A stretch of 11,032 nt of DNA. It comes from Desulfobacteraceae bacterium UBA5623. Lineage in GTDB: Bacteria; Desulfobacterota; DSM-4660; Desulfatiglandales; Desulfatiglandaceae. The DNA is taken from NCBI GenBank assembly GCA_002424495.1, contig DIKH01000187.1:1-11032 (forward strand). Direction: 5' to 3'. The notes beneath the pieces were generated by a model. That model worked only from the letters and a program-made list of their open reading frames with translations. It did no database searches and was not told the DNA's origin. Below, one piece after another: positions 1-6,766 of the stretch (position 1 is its first letter; each line of letters opens with the position of its first letter). The translations under genes and the position numbers were made by a program.

Positions 1-325
1 CTACTTATCAACCTGCCGAAAACAAGGAGTCAAGGCAACTCATGCTTTAAATCTCCTGTTTAACGGAAAATTACCGGATTTTCTTACGTAGTTCTTTGAT
101 GCTTTTAAAATTACGCTGAATAATTACAAATTGACAAGAAAATAACCTGAAATCTACTCAGCGGATTGATAATAGAATTTATGGACACGAAATAAAATAT
201 GTAAGCATTTTTTTGTCTCTTAAGCAAAAAAAATTTTGTCCAAGGTCAAAGGAGGGTATCCCGTTTTTATCGGGATTAAAACTGATGCAGAGATCAGGAA
301 AAAACAGCCTTTCCCGGACAGCCTC
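1..325. other. gene-free stretch downstream of the carboxylase remnant
   Basis: I see no gene here on either strand. The stretch is AT-rich and interrupted by stops in all frames. It contains an inverted repeat at 258-276, an A-run followed by a T-run around 225-238 and one arm of a longer-range inverted repeat (302-312). It may be residual DNA from the event that truncated the neighbouring carboxylase gene, but nothing coding is recognisable. Confidence 0.5.
258..276. repeat. short inverted repeat beyond the carboxylase stop
   Basis: ATCCCG (258-263) and CGGGAT (271-276) form a perfect 6-bp stem around a 7-nt loop TTTTTAT. It lies about 50 bases beyond the carboxylase stop in the direction of transcription. 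In that direction it has no T-tract directly after it, so it is a weak terminator candidate at best. Confidence 0.35.
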
Positions 326-1669
326 CTAGACCTTGAAAACTACCAGTAGGTTGCCTATTTCCACGGCCTGACCGTTTTTCACCATTACGTCTTCAATCTC
401 ACCGTCGCGTGGCGATGCGACTGCGCTTTCCATCTTCATGGCCTCAATAATGACCAGTTCCTGGCCCTTGTATACCCGGTCTCCTTTTTGGACCCTGATG
501 TCCACTATCAGGCCGGGCATGGGGCATTCAAGTAAATTTGCCCTTAAGGGCTTCTCCAACGTTGGCATATATCGGGCAAGCGCCCACTCCCTGGGGCTGT
601 ATATTTCGAAGATGCGGGCGGTCCCGCAGAAGGCGGCCGATATAAAATTGCCGTGATACTGCAGGCGGAACATATGTGGTTCTCCATTGATTCGTAGCTT
701 GAGTCGCCGCCTGTAAAATTCAAAGTCCGGCGTGACTACATTGTAGGCTGTATCATTAACCCACACGGTCCACACATTGGCATCGTGGTCACCCTGGAGC
801 CTGAGTTCCAGGATATCGTTTTCCCCCTTTACCACGTAAGGAGTGTATTCCTTTGGGGCGAAGACTCCTCCAACATGCGCCGCCATGGGCCTTAGGGATT
901 CCCTGATCTGGTTTTGCCGGTTATGATAGACAAGGGTTGCGGCGATGGACATCAGATGTATCCTCTCTGGCGGAGGCTCCAGTTTGACCCTGCCATTTTC
1001 GAAGTGTGCCTCGATAAAATCGGTGGATAGTTCACCATTGACAAAAGCCGGATGATTAAGGATGGCATTTACAAAATCCGCATTGGTGGCAAGGCCTTCA
1101 ATATGATAGCCGTTCAGGCCATACACCAAGGCCTTTCTAGCATCCTCCCTGGTCTCGCCCCAGGCCGCCACCTTAGCGAGCAAAGAGTCATAGTATATGC
1201 TTACCACGCTTCCGGCCTCAATGCCCGTGTCAATACGGATGTTCCTGCCGCGAGGTGAAGTGTAGCGGGTGATAATGCCGGTTGAGGGGTAAAAATCCCG
1301 TCTCGGGTCCTCGGCGCATATCCTTGCCTCTATGGACCAACCTCGAAAGGTTATGTCTCGCTGGCCAAAGGCAAGGGCCTCGCCTTCTGCTATCCGAAGC
1401 TGAAGCTCGACGAGATCCAGCCCGGTCACCATTTCAGTGACCGGGTGCTCCACCTGCAGCCTGGTATTCATTTCAATAAAATAAAAATTTCCTTCCTGAT
1501 CCAGGATAAATTCAACAGTGCCGGCATTGGCATAGCCGGCCTTCAGGGCCAAATCACAGGCCGTCTTTCCCATGCGCTCTCGCATGGCTCCATCCACGGC
1601 CATAGAAGGGGTTTCCTCTATGATCTTCTGGTAGCGGCGCTGGATAGAGCATTCCCTATAGCCGGCCAC
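326..1669 (-). pseudogene. N-terminally truncated biotin carboxylase / biotin carrier subunit of an acyl-CoA carboxylase
   Basis: The family ATP-dependently carboxylates biotin for transfer to acetyl-, propionyl- or similar acyl-CoA. Homology starts abruptly at the GYRECSIQRR segment, which corresponds to about residue 225 of E. coli AccC. From there the ATP-grasp C-terminal half is present: E53, E66-N68-R70 (EMNTR), then VEHPVTEM, and R145, which aligns with AccC R338. The biotin carboxylase C-terminal domain runs to about residue 225. A linker domain follows, then a biotinyl domain (about 377-447) with EAMKM and biotin-acceptor K412. The N-terminal domain and ATP-lid lysines (about 225 residues) are missing. 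Reading back from the GTG at 1669, a few more homologous codons are followed by a TAA at 1694-1696. The His of the usual RRHQK motif is Tyr here. Carboxylase activity is not expected. If translated, it could at most provide a biotinylatable domain. The full-length architecture resembles PccA/MccA-type alpha subunits. Confidence 0.85.
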
Positions 1670-1735
1670 TATCTGCCGGTCAAAAAAGGCTGTTTAACAC
1701 AGATGGTTTTGAGACTGCCTCAATCGCGCCGGAAT

Positions 1736-2992
1736 TCAGCCGACACTGAGCTTAACATCCTTTTTGACCACTGACCGGCACAGCAGATCAACGACCTGAT
1801 CCCACTGGAACATCATCTCCCTTGCAGTTGCTGTTTCCAGAATAAACCATCTTGTAGTTAATTGAGTGAAAGATCCCACTAACAGATTCCTGAAAATCCT
1901 GTTATTGACTTTCTCCCGGATTAGGCCCTTTTCCTTACCCGCATCAAGAATGGATTCGACGGCTGAAATATAGTACAAATAAGGCGCATAGGCCTTGGAT
2001 TCATAGAATTTTCTGTTCAATTTGATGTCCAATAAAAACACCTTCAAAAAATCCGGCTGCGACAAAAAAGTCCTGAAAAATAGTCTGATAAACCAGTAAA
2101 GCTTGCTCAACGGATCATTGATATTAAAGGCCTCATCCATATTACATCTGAGCCACTCAATCCGCTTTTGCGGCAGGGAAAACAGCAGATCCTGTTTGTT
2201 TTCAAAATAGCTGTAAATCGTTCCTTCAGCAACTCCTGCCTCACTTGCTATCTCTGCCATTGTTGCCGCCCTATAGCCCTTTTTTGCAAAGATAAGTTCC
2301 GCGGCAGCAAGAACCCTTTCCATTTTATCATCCTCACTTGCGGCATTATCCGAACCATTATTTTCATCTCTCAAAATCATAGCCAAAACCAGGTCCATAA
2401 TACCATCGAAATCCACCAGAATCCCTTCAACCTCATGAGAGAGAAAATTCAGCGATTCCTCGTCAAGCAATCCGAAAATCATGGTCCTGACAAGAGAGGG
2501 ACTAAAGTCATTACGGAAAACCCTGGAATCCACACCTTCTTTCAATATCCTGTTCATTATTTTCATATAATTTTGCAATGGCTTGTATCCGCTGTGGGAA
2601 TAAAAGGCCTTATTGGCCCTGCATTCAAACAGCAGATTCTTTATAACCTTTAACTCTGTAGGGCTGACATCGTTTAAGTAAAGATGAAACCATATCATCT
2701 TTCCCAACCTTGAAACCGGATCAATTATGCCCTCAAGAAGAAAATTAAGTTCTTTACCGGCTTGAGTCGCTTTTTCTGACAATGAATAAAACAGCAGTTC
2801 TTCCTTATTTTTAAAATAGTGATAGATAATGGAATCTACCACGCCGGCCTTTTTGGCAATGTCGGACATCTTCGCATCTGCCAGCCCATACTCAGAAAAC
2901 ACTTCCTGAGCAGCCCTGATAATCTCTTTTTTCCGGTCATTTCCCACGGTTCCCAAAACTATTCTCCTCTTGAGCGCGGTTTCTTTCTTCAT
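1736..2992 (-). CDS. tandem TetR/AcrR regulator (two complete TetR units in one chain)
   Basis: This cytoplasmic DNA-binding repressor carries two TetR N-terminal HTH domains and two ligand-binding domains in the order HTH-LBD-HTH-LBD. With the ATG at 2992 (418 residues), HTH1 spans about 22-68 (DIAKKAGV...IYHYFKNKEELL) and HTH2 about 225-271 (EIASEAGV...IYSYFENKQDLL). An Asn/Asp/Ser-rich linker lies at about 209-222. The two ligand domains resemble each other (LSKLYWF/LGKMIWF, NRKFY/NKAFY, IFRN/VFRN), so the gene is a duplication, not a chance read-through. An upstream in-frame TTG (3028) would add 12 residues but has no Shine-Dalgarno. The ATG at 2992 has AAAGGTG immediately 5', which is close but plausible. 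TetR proteins normally dimerise, so this chain could act as a covalent pseudo-dimer or hold two different sensors. It lies upstream of and co-directional with the carboxylase remnant and divergent from the 3528 operon. Confidence 0.9.
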   Translation of the reverse strand: MKKETALKRRIVLGTVGNDRKKEIIRAAQEVFSEYGLADAKMSDIAKKAGVVDSIIYHYFKNKEELLFYSLSEKATQAGKELNFLLEGIIDPVSRLGKMIWFHLYLNDVSPTELKVIKNLLFECRANKAFYSHSGYKPLQNYMKIMNRILKEGVDSRVFRNDFSPSLVRTMIFGLLDEESLNFLSHEVEGILVDFDGIMDLVLAMILRDENNGSDNAASEDDKMERVLAAAELIFAKKGYRAATMAEIASEAGVAEGTIYSYFENKQDLLFSLPQKRIEWLRCNMDEAFNINDPLSKLYWFIRLFFRTFLSQPDFLKVFLLDIKLNRKFYESKAYAPYLYYISAVESILDAGKEKGLIREKVNNRIFRNLLVGSFTQLTTRWFILETATAREMMFQWDQVVDLLCRSVVKKDVKLSVG

Positions 2993-3050
2993 CACCTTTG
3001 AGCGTAATTCAACCAAATCTAAAAACAAATTACAAGCAAAAAATTTCGAA

Positions 3051-3072
3051 TCAGGTAAAGTTCAGGTAAAGT
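3051..3072. repeat. tandem 11-bp direct repeat, possible operator
   Basis: TCAGGTAAAGT occurs twice head to tail (3051-3061 and 3062-3072), followed by TCAAG, the start of a third partial copy. TAAAGTT at the end of the second copy is matched by an inverted AACTTTA at 3110-3116. The repeat lies about 60 bases before the TetR start codon. That suits autoregulation or control of the divergent operon, but binding is inference. Slippage in AT-rich DNA is the simple alternative. Confidence 0.5.
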
Positions 3073-3199
3073 TCAAGATGGGCTTATTTTAAGGAAAGAA
3101 AAGGCAGTCAACTTTAACAATAGGAATATATTGATAAATTTAAGGATTAAACTCTTCGTCTGTCATGGAGACTGAAAAAAGTCATCCCCTGAAAGCCAC

Positions 3200-3328
3200 T
3201 TAACTGTTTTCAAAAATCTCGGGATAAAGCCTCCTTGCACATTCAGGGCACACACCTTGACTGAATTCCGCCTCTGAATGCTCTCTGATATATGCCTCAA
3301 TCTGGTTCCAGTACCATAACACCCCGTT
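3200..3328 (-). pseudogene. remnant of the C-terminal tail of a PAS-type sensor/regulator protein
   Basis: An open stretch of 42 codons between in-frame stops (TGA at 3329-3331, TAA at 3200-3202) encodes YWNQIEAYIREHSEAEF, then SQGVCPECARRLYPE. I recognise this as the terminal segment that follows a C..C..IRDD..GYW motif in many Desulfobacterota PAS-domain histidine kinases, response regulators and phosphatases (typical form HSEAEFSHGICPEC..KLYP). The first half of that module (CxxCKKIRDD) is not found upstream in any frame, and no start codon precedes the fragment. It therefore appears to be a decayed gene end and not a working small protein. The assignment is from memory of the motif. Confidence 0.6.
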
Positions 3329-3488
3329 TCAACCTCTATTTGAAAAATACCGCCAAAGTCAATACAAAACAAACTCGCCAGGCATCAAGGGTTTTTTCGC
3401 AATGGATTCTTGGCAGAGAAAAAAAACCATACCCAACTTACCCTTAATGATGTACAACAAAAAAACTGCACGCAGGTCTAAATGAGCC

Positions 3489-3494
3489 TAATAT
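3489..3494 (+). promoter_or_regulatory. possible -10 element of the transglutaminase/amidohydrolase operon
   Basis: TAATAT matches the sigma70 -10 consensus at 5 of 6 positions and stands 33 bases before the ATG at 3528. No -35 resembling TTGACA is found at 16-18 bp, so an activator or an alternative start is possible. Weak call. Confidence 0.25.
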
Positions 3495-3527
3495 TGCATC
3501 TGACAGAAATTGATACTGGAGGACACA

Positions 3528-4193
3528 ATGCTCGAAGAAACAACTGTTGATAATAACTTAGAAATTATGGAAAAGTATTCTCTGCCAACACCAATATTTG
3601 ACTCTGACAATGCCGACATAAAGGAGAAGGCGCTGAAACTGACTCAGGGACTTGACGACCCGACAGATAAAGCCAAAGCCCTCTTCTACTTTGTGAGAGA
3701 CGAAATACCGTACAACCTTCATGTGGAAAAGCATATGCCTGAACATTTCCGTGCAAGCAACACCCTGAAAAGAGGAAAGGGTTACTGCGTTCAGAAGGCA
3801 GTGCTCCTTGTCACATTAACCCGCTCAGCAGGAATTCCCGCACGTCTGGGCCTTGCCAAGATCAGGAACAATCTTGTGCCACAGAAAGTGCTTGATATCC
3901 TCAAAACCAATATATTCCCCTGGCATGGTTATGCAGGGCTTTATTTGGATGGTAAATGGGTTAAGGCGACACCAGCCTTCGACCTGCAGACCTGTGAAAC
4001 AAACGGCTTTATTCCGGTTGAATTTGATGGGCGCAATAACGCTATGCTTCCTTCCCACGACAAACAGGGGAATCCGCATGTCGAGTATCTGCTGGATCGT
4101 GGTCCTTTTGACACCGTGCCCCTGGAGGATATCCGTAAGGCCTTGATAGAACGAAACATGCTGGACCCCAAGGATATAGTATCACCATCATAA
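3528..4193 (+). CDS. transglutaminase-like (papain-fold) protein
   Basis: This 221-residue protein of the transglutaminase-like superfamily is probably a cysteine amidase, peptidase or related acyl-transferring enzyme acting in the cytoplasm; no signal peptide is visible. The catalytic triad reads clearly. Nucleophile C87 is in GKGYCVQKAVLL, at the start of the core helix followed by the typical SAGIPARLG. H133 is in FPWHGYAGLYLDGKW. D152 is in ATPAFD. The ATG at 3528 was chosen because GGAGG lies 5 bases before it; an upstream TTG at 3510 puts that ribosome site inside the coding region. The amidohydrolase gene starts 17 bases after its stop, so the two are very probably cotranscribed and may act on the same compound. 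The length is close to a bare catalytic domain. The true substrate cannot be told from sequence. Confidence 0.88.
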   Translation: MLEETTVDNNLEIMEKYSLPTPIFDSDNADIKEKALKLTQGLDDPTDKAKALFYFVRDEIPYNLHVEKHMPEHFRASNTLKRGKGYCVQKAVLLVTLTRSAGIPARLGLAKIRNNLVPQKVLDILKTNIFPWHGYAGLYLDGKWVKATPAFDLQTCETNGFIPVEFDGRNNAMLPSHDKQGNPHVEYLLDRGPFDTVPLEDIRKALIERNMLDPKDIVSPS

Positions 4194-4210
4194 AAAGAGC
4201 GAAGAAAGTT

Positions 4211-5989
4211 ATGAAAACATCCGTATCTTTTCCTGTCAGGTCAATCAAGGAATCAAAAGAATTAATGAAGGTGGCAACCGGAGAGGAAAAAGCTGATATG
4301 GCCATAATAAACGCCAGACTCCTTAATGTATACTCGGGGGAGATCCTGGATGGCTATTCTGTCGGCATAAAGGGAAAATGGATAGCCTATGTGGGAAATG
4401 ACCCGAAAAATATTATTGGTGCGAACACGGAAGTTCTGGATGCCGATGGGAGAACCATCATTCCCGGCCTAATTGACGGTCATACCCACCTTGCTTTTTT
4501 TGTAAATGCCTATGAGTTTCTCAAATTTGCCATGAAAGGAGGAACAACGACTATTATAACGGAAACCCTGGAGGCCCTTCCAGTAGGAGGGTATGAAGGG
4601 CTTATGGATTTTATTTCCTCTCTAACTGATCAGCCGATCAAGATTTTTGCCACTGCCACAGTTATGGCCTCCATTAGTGAAACGGCACGGGGCATTTCAA
4701 TAGAGACCATCAAAAAGCTCCTAACTCGAAGCGATATCTTAGGAATTGGCGAATCCTACTGGCAGTCGGTTCTTCATGAACCGGACCGGATTCTTCCACT
4801 CTTTAATGAGACACTTCTTGCCGGAAAGGTCCTGGAAGGTCATTCTGCCGGGGCCAAAGGAAATAAACTGATGGCCTATATCGCCGCAGGCATTTCATCC
4901 TGCCACGAACCGATAAATGCTGAAGAGGCATTAGAGAGATTAAGGCTGGGACTTCATGTGATGATACGGGAAGGCAGTGTCAGAAGAGATCTTGAGGCAA
5001 TCTCCAAGATAAAAGATTCCGGCGTGGATTTGCGACGACTTATTTTGGTTTCAGACGGACTGGAGCCAAAAGATCTGATTGAAAAAGGAGGCATGGAATT
5101 TATCGTCCAAAAGGCAATAAACTGCGGTTTTGATCCGGTCACAGCCATTCAAATGGCTACTCTGAATGTGGCGGAGCACTTTTCATTGGACAATTTAATA
5201 GGCGGAATCGCCCCCGGCAGATATGCCGACTTGGTGATGATCCCCGATCCAAATACAATTGAAGCGCAATATGTTATCAGCAACGGCAGGATAATAGCCC
5301 AGGAAGGGAGACTCTTAATTTCTCCCATACAACATACCTTTTCCAAAAAAAGTTTAAACAGTATCAATCTCCCGAGAAAATTTTACCCATCGGATTTTAA
5401 AATAACTATTAAGGGCGACTCTAAAAAGGTTGAAATCAGGATAATTGAACAGGTAACGGATCTTGTCACCAAAGAGGTAAAAAGACTTCTCCCTGTATTT
5501 GATGGTGAGATCAAATCGGATCTTGATCAGGATATACTGAAAGTCGCTGCTATTGACAGAACCCATCTTCCGGGCAAGATATTTGTTGGACTGGTTAAGG
5601 GATTTTGCATGAAAAATGGCGCCATTGCAACCAGTGGAGCATGGGATACAACGGATATTATTGTTATTGGTGCAAACGATGATGATATGGCCCTTGCCGT
5701 CAACAGGATTTACGATATGCAGGGTGGGGCTGTTGTCTGTGCTGCAGGAAAAATCATGGCGGAACTTCCCCTGCCGATCCTGGGCATTATGTCAGATATC
5801 CCTTTAGTAAGGCTGACACAAGAATTAGAGAAAATAAAAACAGCCGCCACAGGTCTTGGCATCCCCTTTCAAGACCCTTTAACTACTCTGGCCGTACTGA
5901 CAACCGCAGCGATCCCTTACCTGAGGATCTGTGAAGAGGGCCTAGTGAATCTAAAGGATGGTAAATCCCTTGGCCTCCTCGTAAGTTAA
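4211..5989 (+). CDS. divergent adenine-deaminase-like amidohydrolase
   Basis: Both domains of the adenine deaminase (Ade, EC 3.5.4.2) family are present at near-normal length (592 residues). An N-terminal beta strip is followed by a TIM-barrel amidohydrolase domain (about 28-360), then the adenine deaminase C-terminal domain (about 420-590). Probable metal ligands are H91 and H93 (GHTH), E121, H211 (EGHSAG), H232 (CHEP) and D282 (SDG). Family hallmarks are altered. HIESS after the HxH reads HLAFF, the DPHE motif reads ETLE (118-121), and the conserved HDSHN stretch of the C-terminal domain reads WDTTD (478-482). The surrounding C-terminal core (VKGF, NDDDMALAVNR, MQGG, AELPLPI.G.MSD) is well kept. 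I infer a working hydrolase with a substrate other than adenine, perhaps another cyclic amidine, imide or lactam. The start ATG has a purine-rich GAAGAAAG before it. It forms an operon with the transglutaminase-like gene. Confidence 0.85.
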   Translation: MKTSVSFPVRSIKESKELMKVATGEEKADMAIINARLLNVYSGEILDGYSVGIKGKWIAYVGNDPKNIIGANTEVLDADGRTIIPGLIDGHTHLAFFVNAYEFLKFAMKGGTTTIITETLEALPVGGYEGLMDFISSLTDQPIKIFATATVMASISETARGISIETIKKLLTRSDILGIGESYWQSVLHEPDRILPLFNETLLAGKVLEGHSAGAKGNKLMAYIAAGISSCHEPINAEEALERLRLGLHVMIREGSVRRDLEAISKIKDSGVDLRRLILVSDGLEPKDLIEKGGMEFIVQKAINCGFDPVTAIQMATLNVAEHFSLDNLIGGIAPGRYADLVMIPDPNTIEAQYVISNGRIIAQEGRLLISPIQHTFSKKSLNSINLPRKFYPSDFKITIKGDSKKVEIRIIEQVTDLVTKEVKRLLPVFDGEIKSDLDQDILKVAAIDRTHLPGKIFVGLVKGFCMKNGAIATSGAWDTTDIIVIGANDDDMALAVNRIYDMQGGAVVCAAGKIMAELPLPILGIMSDIPLVRLTQELEKIKTAATGLGIPFQDPLTTLAVLTTAAIPYLRICEEGLVNLKDGKSLGLLVS

Positions 5990-6009
5990 TTTTGTGAAAC
6001 AAGCCCCAG

Positions 6010-6031
6010 CAAACGGACCACGGTCCCTTTG
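6010..6031. terminator. inverted repeat between convergent genes, possible bidirectional terminator
   Basis: CAAA-C-GGACC (6010-6019) and GGTCC-C-TTTG (6022-6031) pair as a 9-bp stem with one C/C mismatch around a very tight 2-base loop. It lies 21 bases after the amidohydrolase stop and 20 bases after the stop of the converging membrane-protein gene. There is no long T-run on either side, so termination is plausible but unproven. Confidence 0.35.
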
Positions 6032-6050
6032 CCCGATTGGATGCTCCTCT

Positions 6051-6293
6051 TTATCCGATGATCAGCAAAGCCACATAGGGAACAACATTGAAAACAAGAA
6101 AGACAATTTTGAACAACCCGAGGAACGAGTAAATGACCACGTTGAAGGTTTCTCGGGGAATGGGAAACCATTTGCTCTGTATGCGATAGACTAAATCCGG
6201 GGAGAACATGGTGAACACTGCCCACAGAATCAAGACTCCGCCATTGATGATTGTGCACCACATGAAAAACCTTATGAGCGTCTGAATATTCAT
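6051..6293 (-). CDS. small two-helix membrane protein, DUF6868-like
   Basis: This 80-residue inner-membrane protein has a hydrophobic segment at about 6-30 (beginning RFFMWCTIING) and a second at about 52-80 (ending VVPYVALLIIG). A polar middle (YRIQSKWFPIPRETFN) separates them. The pattern FF.WC..IN near the N-terminus, then YR....WF....E.F, then FK......N..PY.AL matches small uncharacterised proteins I know as DUF6868. The function is unknown. The ATG at 6293 is well supported: AGGAGG lies 6 bases upstream. It stands alone, converging on the amidohydrolase gene and 57 bases from the end of the hsdS fragment, which reads in the same direction. Confidence 0.8.
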   Translation of the reverse strand: MNIQTLIRFFMWCTIINGGVLILWAVFTMFSPDLVYRIQSKWFPIPRETFNVVIYSFLGLFKIVFLVFNVVPYVALLIIG

Positions 6294-6350
6294 GATGTTC
6301 CTCCTTATCTTTCTGAATCCAACGACCTGAATTTTACTGGGATAGCTATT

Positions 6351-6752
6351 TCACCTGACTTGACCCAGGCAATACTCACTACCAATTAGATATCTTAGAT
6401 AATGTTGGTTCAATCCCTTTTTGGCACGAAGACGCGCCACACGCTGTACGAGTAAGGCTATGGGTTCATGCGGTTTAATATAAGACCATTTGAGGCCTGC
6501 TGTAACCCAGGGTCGGTCCATTGCAACAACTATGTCAAATCTATTAAGCCAATATCTGTTATATCTATGACTATCGGGTGATGGCCAGCGTTTTGCCGAC
6601 TTCCAATCAATGTAACCTTGCTGGAGGTTTTCACCTTTAACCAAAGGGAGATCTTCTGGGTTGTCTGTAAATTTCTCGCTCTTAAACGCGAAACCTGGTT
6701 CGATTGATGAGTATTTGTTTAATTTTTGCAATGGATATTTGGATACCTGCAT
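6351..6752 (-). pseudogene. hsdS: type I restriction specificity subunit fragment (one incomplete target-recognition domain)
   Basis: HsdS chooses the DNA target of type I restriction-modification enzymes, normally with two target-recognition domains and two conserved helical spacers. Only about 133 residues remain. GFAFKSEKF, DLPLVKGENLQQGYIDW, FDIVVAMDRPWVTAGLKW and LLVQRVARLRAKKGLNQHYL are typical of one such domain, ending at RYLIGS just before the conserved PxLN-type region and spacer helix. The other frames further on do not resume the homology, so the 3' part is deleted. The ATG at 6752 stands 14 bases after the ATPase stop. Its ribosome site is weak (AGGA about 12 bases away), and the original 5' end may also be lost. 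Together with the broken hsdM at 8950-10545 it forms the remains of one locus. Confidence 0.8.
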
Positions 6753-6766
6753 AAAATAAACTAATC

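Larger units (their letters stand above)
3029..3527. other. intergenic region between the tandem TetR gene and the divergent operon
   Basis: About 500 bases without an intact gene. It carries a tandem 11-bp repeat next to the regulator gene (3051-3072), a matching inverted arm (3110-3116), the remnant of a sensor-protein tail (3200-3328, minus) and a possible extended -10-like TAATAT (3489-3494) about 34 bases before the ATG of the plus-strand operon. No good -35 box is visible at 16-18 bp from that box. Promoters for both flanking genes must lie here or further inside the flanking genes. Confidence 0.6.

Noticed and set aside
132..160. TTGACA at 132-137 as a plus-strand promoter
   Set aside because: No -10 box at 16-18 bases and no gene downstream on that strand.
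3163..3372. 69-codon open frame on the minus strand in the intergenic region
   Set aside because: It is a shadow of the sensor-tail remnant at 3200-3328, whose recognisable motif is in another frame. It has no ribosome site and no family resemblance.
3484..3500. Possible sigma54 promoter (TTGCA-type -12 box) before the operon
   Set aside because: No GG at the required distance upstream of the GC at 3496-3497.
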